Positions 47,762-60,288 of a stretch of 64,000 bases of DNA are shown here, in pieces. Source of the DNA: Paratinospora sagittata. Taxonomy: Eukaryota > Streptophyta > Magnoliopsida > Ranunculales > Menispermaceae. The position numbers and the translations under genes are program-made. The notes under the pieces were generated by a model. That model ran no database searches. It had not been told where the DNA came from and saw nothing but the letters and a program-made list of their open reading frames with translations. How positions within the stretch are numbered: the first letter of the stretch is position 1; every line of letters starts with the position of its first letter. The DNA lies in assembly GCA_035771175.1 (NCBI GenBank), contig CM069598.1, positions 3,331,931 to 3,395,930 on the forward strand. Direction: 5' to 3'.

Positions 47762-48338
47762 TATTGGGGAATGAGCAACACATGCAATATTAAATAAAAA
47801 GATGTAAATAATTATAAAGAAGTAAAAGACACAAAGATCTTATGTATTAAAATCCTCGATTTGAGGAAAACATCCACGGGCGTAGAAACTTCACTATAAA
47901 AGATAAATTACAACTCCCTTTAAACTAGAAAATACAAAAAAAGGAGAATAAGAACTTTCAAGTACTTGAGCTTTTACCCTTCACTCCTTCCCCCCACCTC
48001 TCATATAAAAGGGGTATTTATATCAAATTAGATATAATCCTCACCACACAATTAAATATCCACAATAAATTTTAGTCGTACATCTGTAATGCACCATGCC
48101 TAAACAATTCACAATAACTCAATGTTCCATACCTAAGTAATTTAAAGCTCCGTAACTAAATAATTCACCTAATGGGCTTTGGGCTTGGTTATAGGCCTTG
48201 TCTTGGACTTAGCTATGGGCCTTGTCTTGGACTTGGTTTTACGGCGGACTATCGATTTATTTTTGGTCAAATATTCGTGGATCCAACATATTTATTTTTT
48301 GGGCTTGATAATAGATTTTAATATTTATGGGTCCAACA
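47762..48338 (-). repeat. Remnant LTR with adjacent primer site
   Basis: On the minus strand this 577-bp segment starts TGTTGGACCC and ends CCCCAATA, followed by AG and TGGTATCAAAGG, a primer site for initiator-Met tRNA. It is therefore the 5' LTR of a Copia-type element whose interior is lost beyond a few dozen bases (decayed or deleted). No partner LTR or target duplication was found. Confidence 0.68.
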
Positions 48339-48586
48339 CTAAGCTTAATGTTAATTTATCTGAAAGAACATCTGCTTCCTTCCAAAAAAAGAAATAGGAT
48401 ATCGTCCTAGAAAAAATCTCAGCCGCTAAAATTCATATAGTCAGACACATGGACCAACATTTGGTGCTCCATGGAGCATCAGATCAAAACTCTCCTTACT
48501 TTCAAACTTCAAAAACTCAGTGGGCCCAAACTTCCAAATTTGCGCGGCCCGGGCCTGCCAGATCTTCGGCTCTTCAACACTTCACT

Positions 48587-48597
48587 CCTAACGGCTA
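48587..48597 (+). promoter_or_regulatory. MSA element (G2/M, MYB3R site)
   Basis: CCTAACGGCTA matches the mitosis-specific activator consensus YCYAACGGYYA exactly, 268 nt upstream of the kinesin ATG. MSA elements bound by MYB3R factors drive G2/M expression of cytokinetic kinesins, so the position fits the downstream gene. Confidence 0.75.
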
Positions 48598-48752
48598 TAT
48601 TTTTAAATCTCGGAAGACCAAAAAACCCCTCCTCCTCTTCTTCCCAACACAACACACCCTCTGCGTTCCTGTCAAAGAATTAAGATAGGATCTAAGGGTA
48701 CCTACGTCATTCAGAAAAAGTTCAAAACAAAGCTCATGTAAGCATTTCATTT

Positions 48753-48763
48753 CTCAACGGTCT
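48753..48763 (+). promoter_or_regulatory. MSA-like core (AACGG)
   Basis: CTCAACGGTCT keeps the AACGG core but departs from the full MSA consensus. It lies about 100 nt upstream of the kinesin start, possibly in the leader. Weak on its own. Confidence 0.4.
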
Positions 48764-48864
48764 CATCTGCAATAAAAAACATTTTTCCCCCTCTTTCTGC
48801 ATTTGAACTGAACAAGCTCTCTTCTTTCTCTCTTTCTCTGCACTTTCAGATCTCAGAAAAAGCC

Positions 48865-51800
48865 ATGAAATCGAACGCAGATCACCGTGAAAGCAGGCTA
48901 TTGGGAAGCATTTCGACTCAATCGATCCGTAATTTACTTCCAAGATCGGTCTCCGGAAAGCAACCGAAGACAAACTCGAACCGTTCGAACTCGATAGAAA
49001 ACGATGCTCCTGTCGACCCAAACATCCAGATTGGTGACGGCGGTGTCACGCCTTTGGGTCCCGTGAAACCGCTGGTGAAATCATTGAATCTTGAGAAATG
49101 TAGCGCGAGATCGGATCGGCAACTTGATCAATCTGCCATTCCTTCTGATCCATCAGTTAAGGTAATTTGGTGGCTTTGAAAACCCTAACCCTCTTTTTGT
49201 TTTTTTCTCGTGTCAATTTTGGATTTTAGCTCTATTTTTGAGGTTTTGATTTTGGTAGGTTGTGGTCAGAATTAGACCGCTTAATTGGCGTGAGAGAGGA
49301 GAAGATCGGAGTGTTCGAAAGGTTTCGTCGAATTCTTTGTCCGTCGGAGACCGTACGTTTGAGTTCAATGCTGTAGTTGATGCGAGCTCTACTCAGGTAA
49401 TTGGGGTCAAATTCGTGTGCAAGGTTACAACTTTTTAGCAATTCGAGGGTTGTTTAGATGTAATTTGTGTTGTGTGTGTTGTTTTGTTTATCTCAGGAAG
49501 ACATTTTTCAGTTAGTTGGTGTTCCACTTGTGAAGAATTCCTTGGCTGGTTTCAACACTTCCATCTTGTCTTATGGACAGGTATTAGAAAATTCCCTCTC
49601 TTGTTTTTCCTAAAATCTTTTCCCTATAAAGCTTGTTTTTTTTATCTTCTTGCTGTTAGTGAAATTCATGAGTAACTGAACTTTTTTTATCGAATTTTCG
49701 AGAAGACGGGTAGTGGGAAGACTTACACGATGTGGGGGCCACCTAGCGCAATGCTTGAAGGTCACTCACCCAGTAGCAACCAGGGCATTGTTCCTCGCAT
49801 CTTCCAGATGCTATTTTCGGAGTTTGAAAGAGTTAGTTTCTAAATTTTATTATATTTTTATTGTATAGAAAAAGCAATTACTGAACTGGGGAATGAGGCA
49901 TTGAGGCCATGACTTACTGTTCTGATTTGTTATTAGGAGCAAAGGAATTCTCAAGAGAAGCAGATAAATTTCCAGTGCAGATGTTCTTTTCTAGAGGTGA
50001 ACTTGGTTTAACTACTTGTAATGATATGGGTATTAGTTTTTAAGGGTATTTTTGTGCTCAATCACTAGTATTTCGTTCCAGGTATATAATGAGAAGATAG
50101 GTGATTTACTTGATCCCACACAGCGGAATCTTCAGGTGGAGAATTTTCTGTCTATCATTTTCATTTTGTTTTTTTATTTCTATCTGGGTCTATTTGTATT
50201 AGGTTATTGAAGGGTTTATTTCATATCTGCCAGATAAGAGACGACGTCAAGAATGGCTTCTACGTCGAAAATCTAACTGAGGAATACGTGAACAGTTATG
50301 ATGACGTGACACAAATTTTAGTTAAGGTACGAAATGAACATGCATCTCTATATTCTTCGAAGTTTTCACATTTTATTATTTTTCCTCTCAATGGAATTGC
50401 TTCATCATTTGAACAATCTATATAAGAATATGTTATATGTGCATTTTTTATGCTATTCTTCAATGCATTGCAAAACTAATTTATAATTATGATGCAGGGG
50501 CTTTCAAATAGAAAAGTTGGTGCAACAAGTATAAACTCCAAGAGCTCTCGCTCACATATTGTTTTCAATTTTTTCGTCGAAACCTGGTGTAAGGTATGTT
50601 TTGAAGTTGTTAATAATCTTTGTCCACTATTTGGAACAAAACAATGAAATTTCCCCAATTTTTTGGAAAAGGTTAGTTTATCCTAGGGGTGTCGTCAGTT
50701 CGGTTTGGTGCTCAAACAAAAACGAACCAACCATATTTCCAACCCGAACCGAACAAAGTCGGTTTGGTTCGGTTTGGGTTAATTGGTTTGGATCTTTTAA
50801 TCTATAACAATATTTATTTTAAATATAAAGAACATTTGTTTATGATAATATAACAAAATCATATAATTTTACAAACAAGAACTATATTTCTAATTATATA
50901 ACAAGAACATATTAATATATTTAATATAAATTAACCTTGGTTGGTTCGGTTTGGGTTGGTACGATTTTTAAATTTTCAACCCGCAACCTGAACCAAACAT
51001 ATGAAAAATCGAACCAAACCAAGCCGAATGCAGCGGTTCGGTTCGGTTTTAAGGTTTTGGCCAAACCACTGACACCCCGAGTTTTATCCTTTGTGATTTG
51101 TTGGATTTATATGGATTTCTCACTTGCAAAAAAAAAATAAAAAATGCTAGGATGTTTTTGAGCTTGTTAGAAATTGGTGCAGAGTAAACTCAAGGAAAAT
51201 AATAGCACACGAAAGCAACAGTAGAACTAGAATGAACTTTTATTCTATAAACTGAAAATTAAGATTAATGAACAATAAATGAATATTTCTCTACACCTAT
51301 CTCCTATTTATAACATCAAATAACCCTCTAATTGTACTTGTAATACAACTACATTCAAGCCTCTAATTTACTTGTAAAACAACTACATCCCTATGTAATT
51401 AGACTTAATAACTATTAATATAAAACAACTCTTTTAAACACTTTCTATTTTCTAATATGTAATTGGACTTTATTAAGAACTCCTAAAATAAAACTACTTT
51501 CTAATTTAACAAATACAGTTTAAAACAACTTTCTAATTTTTAACTAATAATTATCTCTTCATCATTCCCCTTGTTGGAAAGAATTCCTCATCAAATTGGC
51601 ATTGTCCTAAGAAGAATCATCAAAATAAGGTAGAAGATGTCACACATTAAAAACATCGAATATGCGAAGATGGCTCGACAACCGCAACCTACAAGCATTA
51701 AGATTGATCTTCTCAATCACCTCAAAATGACCAACTTTGCGAGGACCCATCTTGTTATAATCACCAATAAGAAGCCTGTCTTTAGTTAAAACGACCCAAA

Positions 51801-54800
51801 CAAAATCACCTTCCTCGAACTCAACATGACGTCTGTGTGTATCAATTGCAACTTTATAATTAGAAGTGGATTGACGAAGATTTTTCTCAACCATAGCATG
51901 AATGTCTTGGATATGCTGGAGAAAGTCTTCAGCTTTGCCATGAAAGCGATGTAAATCAGGAAGAGGAGACAAATCAACTGCAGAACGGGGATTAGTGCCA
52001 TAAACAATCTAAAAAGGACTAAAACTAGTACTTCAATTGATGGATTGATTAAAAGCAAACTCAGCTTGAAAGAGAACACGATCCCAAGACTTAACATTAT
52101 CACCAACCAAACAACGAAGAAGAATACCAAAGAACGGTTCACAACTTTAGTCTGACCATCTATCTGTGGATGATATGCAATCCTAAAATCCAATCAAGTA
52201 CGAACCATTTTTCATAAACTCTGCCAAAAGTGACTTACAAATTGAGTATCATATGATCAGAAACTATTTCCTTTAGAAGACCATGAAGACGATAGATTTC
52301 TATAAAAACATAACTAAGCAACATTAACAACATTTGTAATCTTCTTACATGCAGCAAAATGAGCCATCTTGGGCCAGCATGGAGTTGGTGCAGTTAGTAA
52401 AGAAGTGGCTTTGGAACCCAAAAGGTTCCAAGTTCAACTCTTGCTACCGCCTCACCCCCTAGGGTGAGGAGGATTAATGGGGGGTCAAGAACGAACCTGA
52501 TATCTCCCCGAGAGTGTGGTATGGTGATGGTGTTGGTTATATAACTAATTACTAACATTGTTTCTTCTCAAAAAAGAAAAAAAAAAGAGTCATCTTGGAG
52601 AAACGATCAATTACAATGAAGATAGAATCCATACCACATTGGGGACCACACCATCCCAAAACAAAATCCATACAGATATTATTCCAAGGCTGAGAAGGAA
52701 TCGACAAAGGCATGTAAAGACCAACATTGGTAGTAGTCCCTTTTGAGACTTGACAAAGATGACAAACCTCTGAGCATCTTTAAATAAACTCGGCCAATAA
52801 TAGGATTCAGAAACAAGCTGAAATGTTTTGTTCCTACCAAAATGTCCTTTATGCAAATCTTGTAGGATCTTTAGTCGAAGACTACAATCAGGAATACATC
52901 ACCGCTTTCCTTTAAATAGGAATCCATCATGTAAAGAGAAATTTAAATGTTTCCCTAACTTAACGTCTTCCAATAGGACAGAAAAATACGGATCAGTAGC
53001 AAACAAGTCGCTAAATGTATCAAAACCAAGTTACTTTTGATCGCATAGTGGTGAGAAGTGACAGTCGTTGACTGAGGGCATCAGCTTCACGGTTTTGAGA
53101 ACCACTTTTATGTTTAAGTACAAAAGTGAAATCCTGGAGATAATTAGCCCATCGAAGTTGGAGAGCATTGCATTTGTCTTGATTCCCAATATACTTCAAA
53201 GCATCATGATCAATGAAGAGGACAAACTCAGACTGAATCAAGTAATGTTTGCAATGCTTGAGAGTTTGAATTATAACATAGAATTCCAACTCATAAATTC
53301 TCAAAATTGATGTAGAGTAATGTCAAGGAAAAAAATAGCACACGAAAGTAACAATAAATCTAGCCTACAACTACATCCGAGCCTCTAATTGTACTTGTAA
53401 TACAAGACTATACAACTACATCCTAGCCTCTAATTGCATGTGTAATACAACTACATATCTATGTAATCGAACTTAATAACTAATAATATAAAACAACTCT
53501 TTTAAACACTTTATATTTTCTAATATGTAATTGGACTCTCTTAACAAATCTAAAATAAAACTACTTTCTAATTTGACAAATGAAGTTTAAAACAACTTTC
53601 TAATTTTTAACTAATAATTATCTCTTCATCAGAAACCAAAAAAAAAAAGATTTAGCTGTTAGGACGAGGGCTAATCATGTATATCAAGCATATTATTAAT
53701 AAAGCTCTCCTAGTGTGGAGGTCTTGATTTTGCGTCCCTTAATGTGGTGAGGAGCCTTTGGAAAGTAGATGATTTGTTTTGATCTGGTTGTTATTGCTTG
53801 TCATGGTGTGGCTCTCCACAACATGCAAGCAACTATAAAATTCTTCTTGAATTAAAACACGATCAAACCTGAAGTATTTATTCTCTTGATAGTCTAGTAA
53901 TTTTCAATCCATATGATGTGAAATAAAAAACCCGCAAAAAAGTAGTTTATGTTAACCATTTACGTTGTTGCAAAATCTCTAACTTTTCAAAGTCATTTTT
54001 ACAAGTGCTAGAGCCTTTCTTTTTTCTAATTTTATGTATGTTCATATAATTTTTTAATGTGTGTTTGGAGTGGTGGTGGGGGTTGTTTGTTTTGCTTCTA
54101 TTAATATGATTTTGCTATTTTTCATGGCACAAAAATCATTGGCAGGGAAACTCATCAAAATGCTTCAGTAGTTCAAAGACTAGCAGAATCACTCTTATTG
54201 ATCTTGCTGGATCCGAACGAAATAAACTTGATGATAGTAGACAATGCATAAAAGAGAGCAGAAATGTAAAGAGATCACTATCACATCTCGGGTATGATTC
54301 ATTGGCTTCCTTCATCATAATATTTTTGGAATTTTATTAGTTCAAAACTAGTTCCACTCTGGTATTATTTCAATTAAAGAATCATTAGGGCACCATGAAG
54401 TTTCAACCATACAAAGATAACTTTTGAGTCAATTTAATTGTTGTATTCCTGCAATAACATTCTTTTTGGTTGGTTGCAGGCACTTGGTACATATTCTTGG
54501 TGAAAGTTCTCAATCAGGAAGACCTCATGATGTGCCTTACCGAAGTTCCTGCTTGACACATCTACTACAGGATTCACTTGGTGGCAATGCAAAACTCAGT
54601 GTCATCTGTGCTATTTCTCCTGTTGACAAGTAATGGAGTTTCTTTTGACATTCTCTATCACGTTACTTAGTACAGTACTAATGTCTGAAATAGGTAGTAT
54701 AGACATCAGAATCATGAATTTGGGGATCTAAAACTTGGTCTACCAGATAATTTATAATACTCTCTTTGGTTGTATATTTGAACTTTCAAAAGCATTTTGT

Positions 54801-57800
54801 CTATAAAATATCCATATACACCCAAAACCTTCCAGCCTAGAGGGTTAATGTGTATCCACTCATTATGGGAGATTGGGTTCAATTCCCTCAATGGGCAGAT
54901 TTCTTCACATGGAGGAAACGGAAGAATGGAAAACCTAGTGACAATCAGTACACTTTCTTCTTCTGTTTTAATTCTGTATTTGATAATTAAAGTAAACAAA
55001 TTATATCACCTTGCAATTGAAGATGGCCATGATGTGCTTCTTCTACTTGTATGTTGGGCGTGTATAATGATAATATGATTGTAAATCTATCTAGAATTGC
55101 ATTGTAGACTATTTTCCTGAACCCATGGTTCTCCTTGTCGAATGCACAGATGCATGGGTGAAACTCTTAGCTCACTACGGTTTGGTCTCCGAGCAAAAGG
55201 CATTCAAAATAATCCAGTCATAAATGAAATAACAGAAGATGATGTTAATGATCTGAGTGACCAAATTCGTCAATTAAAGGTATTAACTTCAGTTTCATTT
55301 AAAGTTTCATCTTCACATTTATTTTATTTATTCCAGTGCTTGTGGGGATATCAATTTGATGTATATTTTTTATATTGGCTACAGGAAGAGCTCATAAAGT
55401 CGAAATCAGTTGGTTACAAGTTGATTAGCACAACAAGTGGACACTTTAAAGGTCGAAATGCTCGTGAAAGCCTGAACCAACTGAGACAAAGTCTCAATCG
55501 CTCTTTGATTTTACGCAATATAGATAATGATTCAGATGAAGAAATGCATGTTGATGAGGATGATGTAAAAAATTTGTGTGTCCAGCTAGACAACTTGGGT
55601 AATTCTTGTGAACTGAACTCAAAAGACTCATCTATTGAAAAAGACTCATTTGAAGAAAGTTCAGATGCTGAAGTGTCCAGTGAACATAACTTTATTGAGA
55701 ATTCATACCTAGAAGAGAATCAAATTGAAGAAAATCATTCGGACAATCCTGAGAAGGAATCACATTGTGAGGAGAATGGCAAATCTGTTACTTGCACAGA
55801 CACTTCACTGTCGTCTGATCCTGCATGCCGAAGCAGCCTTTCAATTCTGCCATGTCGACTGCCTTCAGTTCTCCAAGAGCCAACCTTATCTGAATCACCA
55901 AGAATTGAAGAAAATGCCCACAGAAAAAGTTCTCTTGGCCCGTCAAATCTCTCAGCAAGTAAAAACCATGTGTCTGATGTTACCAAATTTAGTGCAGAAC
56001 CTCTAAGACAGTCAGTTAAGGCAAGTGATCACATCCGTGTATCCTTGAGGTCAAGCAAGGTATACTCAAGTCCAAGAGAGTCTTTGGCGGCTAGCCTACA
56101 CAAAGGGTTGCAGATTATTGACTATCATCAGAGGACTTCAGCAACAAATAAATCCTCAATGTCCTTCTCATTTGAGCATCTAGCTATGAAACCGAATCAA
56201 GCATTTGACAAAGCAGATGCCGGCATTCAAACTTTTAGCGATGAAAGAGCACATTTAGATGCGCCTGCCACTACGTTCCTTTGTGCATCTTGTAAACGTG
56301 CAGGATTCAATGGATCCGATCAAGTTCAAGGTAGCTTGAACAAGTGGATTGTGCCTGTTGACAAAGCAGAGACACCCGAAGGATTAACAAGTCAAATGTT
56401 CAAGGTGTAAATGAATTTTTCAATAGGCTCAGAAGTATTCTTTGCTTTGTATTTGCTATGTTAATCTTTTCTGTTGCATAGGATGGTGAAAAGGCCTTGG
56501 CTGAAGCCCTCAGGAGGGAGAAGGAGCTTGAAATTGTATGTGCAGAACAAACAGCTAAAATTGAGCAGCTAAATCAATTGGTAATGACCTCTTTCCTCCT
56601 GTTATTCACAGAGTTTTCTACAATTATATCGTGCGCATTCTTGATAAAATTAGAGTTGCATAGGTCGAGCAATACAAGCATGAGAGAGAACATAATACAG
56701 TCACAGGACATAGTCAAGAGATCAGAATTCTTCATGATGGAACATCAGCGGATGGCAATGCAACAGTTGAGGATCTGAAAATGTTGGAGGACGAAAACAA
56801 GGTAAATCTCTCCCATATGTGAATATCCACCAGAATTGTGGCACGCATCATGAAGCAACCTCACCAAATAATTGCAAAAATATAGTCAATTACGTTAATA
56901 TGAAAAATTAGTGAAGAAGTTAGAAAAATGACTTGTGCGTGGAATCAGTTTTTGGATAAATTTTCAGATTAGTATTGTTGCATGTGGGGGCTGGACAAGA
57001 AGAAACTCTTAAGTCTTGTTTAGGATATCCTTATTTTGTTTTATAAAATTGATTGGATCCCTTATTACCCAGTGTTTCTTTCATTGCTTATGACCATTGA
57101 TATTTGCAGATTTTGTTGCAAAGTTCACATATTTTAAAGGGGAAGAATGATTTGAGGGAACTAGATGGGACAGATCATGAGTACAATAGTACGTCTTACG
57201 ATTTGAGTGAGAGAGATGCACTTCTCAAAGAAATTGAAAATTTAAAGATTAAGTTGCAGGAGTCCAACAACATTCCTTTAAATGAGAGATCATCAATGCA
57301 ATTGAGGAGAAGTTGCAAATACTCTAGTTCTCTTGAGAAGAGGGATGAAGAACTTGAGAAGGAGAGGCAGAGGTGGACAGAAATGGAAAGTGATTGGATT
57401 TCTTTAACAGATGAACTGAGGATCGATTTGGAATCAAAACGTCGCCATGCAGAGAATGTTGAGATGGAATTGGAAGTAGAAAAGAAAGTGACACAGGAGT
57501 TAGATGATGTAATTAGCAGGGCTGTCCTTGGGCATGCCCGAATTGTCGAGCACTATGCTGAACTACAAGAGAAGTATGAGGAGTTGCTTGGTAAACACAG
57601 GAAGATTACTGAATGGATTTCAGAGGTGAAAACGGCGGCTGCAAAGGCAGGTGCAAAGGGTAATGGTTCTCGTTTTGCTAAGGCTCTAGCTGCAGAACTT
57701 TCAGCCTCGAGAGAGAAGAAGGAGAGAGAGAGGCAGCACTTAAAAAAGGAGAACAAAAGTCTGAAAATGCAGCTCAGGGACACTGCTGAAGCTGTTCGTG

Positions 57801-58493
57801 CTGCTGGAGAACTCCTTGTGAGATTGAGGGAATCAGAGGAAGCTGTTGCGATTGCAGAGGTATGTACATTGACATCTTTTGAATATTACCACTATGGTAT
57901 CTTGATTAAGCTTATCACTATTGTATCTTGATTAAGCTGACCACTTTATAATCGAAATACATGTAAGTTGATATTCTAATTTTGAGTGATAGCCTGATAC
58001 TTGTTGGAGCGCCTCCACCTATGAGCTAGTTTTTGGGTTTAGTTGTTTTCAACATGGTATCAGAGTGTTAATTTTGTAAAAAGTCTTGGATTCAAGTCTC
58101 GTTGTTAACATTTGCATGTTCCCCATTACAATATTGTCATTTGTCTCTTCTTAGTGTTAATAACTTACTATACCTTTTGGGTCACGTGGTTTTTAATGCT
58201 TATTTGATGTGATTTTGATTTGTACTTCAATATACATGTAGGAAAACTGCATGAGAGCGCAGAAAGAGGCTGAGAAGGTGAGAAAGCAGCTGGAGAAGCA
58301 GAAGAGGAAGCATGCAATGGAGATGGTAACAATGAAACAATATCTTGCTGAGAGTAGACTACCAGAGTCTGCATTAAGACCAATGCACTGGCAGGATGAG
58401 GACAGAGCAGATGAGGGCGCTGCTCTTCCACTGCCCGATGATGATCAAGCATGGAGAGCTGAATTTGGATCACTATATCGAGAGCGTTACTAA
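48865..58493 (+). CDS. Kinesin-12 family motor protein
   Basis: Sixteen exons: 48865-49161, 49259-49396, 49497-49580, 49706-49831, 49937-49996, 50082-50135, 50234-50326, 50498-50593, 54146-54291, 54480-54629, 55150-55279, 55385-56404, 56482-56580, 56664-56801, 57110-57859, 58242-58493. They join in frame to 1,210 residues. The motor starts near residue 98 ([18 protein letters not shown]). It has the P-loop GQTGSGKT (172-179), switch I NSKSSRSH (297-304), switch II DLAGSE (335-340) and neck-proximal [21 protein letters not shown] Ser/Glu-rich middle (exon 12) and long coiled coils follow. KIN-12 members act at the preprophase band and phragmoplast in cytokinesis; the neck resembles KIN-12E/F more than PAKRP1, so no symbol is given. 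Intron 8 (50594-54145) is expanded by transposons inside the motor-coding part. Confidence 0.93.
50684..51080. mobile_element. hAT MITE in kinesin intron 8
   Basis: Terminal inverted repeats TAGGGGTGTC and GACACCCCGA bound 397 bp rich in GGTTCGGTTTGG and its complement. They are flanked by similar 8-9-bp sequences (GTTTATCC and GTTTTATCC). This is the common plant hAT non-autonomous type. Confidence 0.85.
51175..53631 (-). mobile_element. Internally deleted Ty3/Gypsy LTR retrotransposon in kinesin intron 8
   Basis: LTRs of 390 bp (51175-51564) and 324 bp (53308-53631) share termini TGGTGCAGAG / TGATGTAGAG on the plus strand and CTCTTCATCA at the other end. Flanks GAAAT and GAAAC suggest the target duplication. 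The interior reads on the minus strand as RNase H ([41 protein letters not shown]), integrase ([32 protein letters not shown]) and a C-terminal piece ([11 protein letters not shown] ... [20 protein letters not shown]). The 5' LTR abuts RNase H directly, so gag, protease and most of RT are deleted. Stops and frame changes are frequent. A SINE is nested at 52373-52586. Confidence 0.85.
52373..52586 (+). mobile_element. SINE nested in the Gypsy element
   Basis: A 214-bp insertion with an A-box (TGGTGCAGTTAGT), a B-box-like GGTTCCAAGTTCAACTC and an A-rich 3' end, flanked by GAGCCATCTTGG (52361-52372) and GAGTCATCTTGG (52587-52598). It interrupts the integrase region, so it is younger than the Gypsy insertion. 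Confidence 0.85.
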
Positions 58494-59985
58494 GTTCAGT
58501 TGAAGAAATTAACATGGATTTTTCATGGAGTGAGTAGCTAATTCAAGACCATAAAATGTGTTTTATGGAGTAGCTGCATACAGATTGAATTTGAATGTTT
58601 CCATTATAGCTTTGGAGGGATGAAGTTGCTTCAGACGTACCCTACTTGGGTAGTCTGAGCAGTTGCAATGGAAGTAGCGGAGTTGAGTTTGCTTAATTTT
58701 GATGATTTGTTTATCTTGACCTTTACTGAAAGATTCATTTGTAGTAATAAAGCATGATTTTTCTTAGTGAGAAAGTAGATTGAAGAAAGGTCACATATAT
58801 TTTTGTTGTCCTTTTAATTCTGACACAGCCCCCCATTAGATTGTTTTAGCTTCTTCTGTTTTTGGTTCACTTGTTTTAGCTTCTTTTAAAATCCCCCTTA
58901 TATGCTGCCAAGCCAAAACAAGCTTTACTTAATATCTTTATGTATTATAATTGAGTAGTCTTAAGCTGAAACATGTACCCAAATAGGATTCAAAGAGAAT
59001 TTAAGGAAGATTTGGGGGGGTTTTGGCAGAGTTAGATATGGAAGGAGAATGAATGCATGATAAAACAAATGAAAAACAACAAATCTTCAAGGAATTTAGG
59101 AGCAATGGGAAGGATGTGTTGTGGGGAGTTAAGAGTCAGGGAAAGTTAGGTGAGAATGTTTTCAGGAGCAATGGGAAGGAAGTGTTGTGGGGGGTTACAG
59201 TCAGGGAAAGTTTGGTGAGAATGTTTTCTTAATTTAATAAGTCTTACACTTAACATTAAACATATCTTAGACTTAGTCTAGTGTGTTTCTTACTTTGAAA
59301 TTTAAAGCCCAAGTCAGAGAAGTCGGCCTTAACCTATAAATCTGAACACGTCCTTTTAGTTTCTTCTTCTCTTACTCTGTTCAAGAGGGTTATAAAGAAT
59401 TATTTAATCTTCTCGTTGACCCAAAGTTAAAAAGAAATCAGAGTTTCAATTATACTTTTTTTTTTTTCTTTCTAAAATCCTATAAGGTATGCATATTTCA
59501 ATATGATATTATTAATCAAAGTGAATCAACGTCAAACCAAGTCAAAAAAGAAGAGAAGATATTATAACTAAGGATCAAATACATATCCCCCAAGTAATAA
59601 GAAAGATGAATGCCCTCAAGAGAATTGTATCTTTAACTAACTCTATATTTTATTTATGGCTCGTCTTTACTTTTGTAGGACTCATTACTGAGAGGAATCA
59701 AGAAATATTTGAAAATGTAGCTCAATATGTTCCATCTTATATGGAGAGAGAGTCATATCTTCTTAAGAACTTCTTGAAAAAATGAAGATAATCCTTAGCG
59801 ACAGAAATTATTTATCTATTATTTTTATTTTTAGATCAACAGGTATCGGGACTTACATTCCCCCTAATCCCTCTGAAGCACGACTAACAACATTCAAGGA
59901 CATCGCGGGTCAATAAATGATGTTAGCAACAAAAATTATAGTATTAACTTCTCTTTTAAAATCATAAATTTGAATGTTACAAAAA
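58494..59985. other. Kinesin 3' UTR and intergenic DNA
   Basis: Starts with the probable 3' UTR of the kinesin. Contains a 66-bp tandem duplication. No other gene seen. The final bases (59972-59985) are the left target duplication of a SINE. Confidence 0.5.
59098..59228. repeat. Two-copy tandem repeat, 66-bp unit
   Basis: AGGAGCAATGGGAAGGA(T/A)GTG ... GAGAATGTTTTC occurs at 59098-59163 and again at 59164-59228 with a few substitutions and one net deletion. Confidence 0.9.
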
Positions 59986-60274
59986 TGGCCAATGGCGCGT
60001 TGGTTTGGTGATTCGTATAGGACATCTATTACGTGGGGTCAAAGGTTTAAATTGTAGAGTCATAGAAAGATTAATAAATATTTGGTGGCGTATGGAGATG
60101 CACTTTGGACCCATGAGTCCTATCGAGTAGACCCTATCTTTGAGGGGAAGCATTGCACCCGTTCCACATGTAGTGTCCTTGAGAGACTATTTTGTCAACA
60201 ACCGTTGGCATGGATATTAGTCGGCCCCTAAGAAATCTGGATTTCCCACGGGAGGGAAGGGCTGTCAAAAAAAA
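59986..60274 (+). mobile_element. SINE with 14-bp target duplication
   Basis: A 289-bp element with an A-box-like TTGGTTTGGTGATTC, a B-box-like AAAGGTTTAAATTGT, a GC-rich body and an A-rich end. It is flanked by identical GAATGTTACAAAAA at 59972-59985 and 60275-60288. Confidence 0.85.
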
Positions 60275-60288
60275 GAATGTTACAAAAA

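Noticed and set aside
54800..54910. SINE in kinesin intron 10, suggested by GGGTTCAATTCCC
   Set aside because: A B-box-like motif is present but no convincing A-tail or target duplication could be found.
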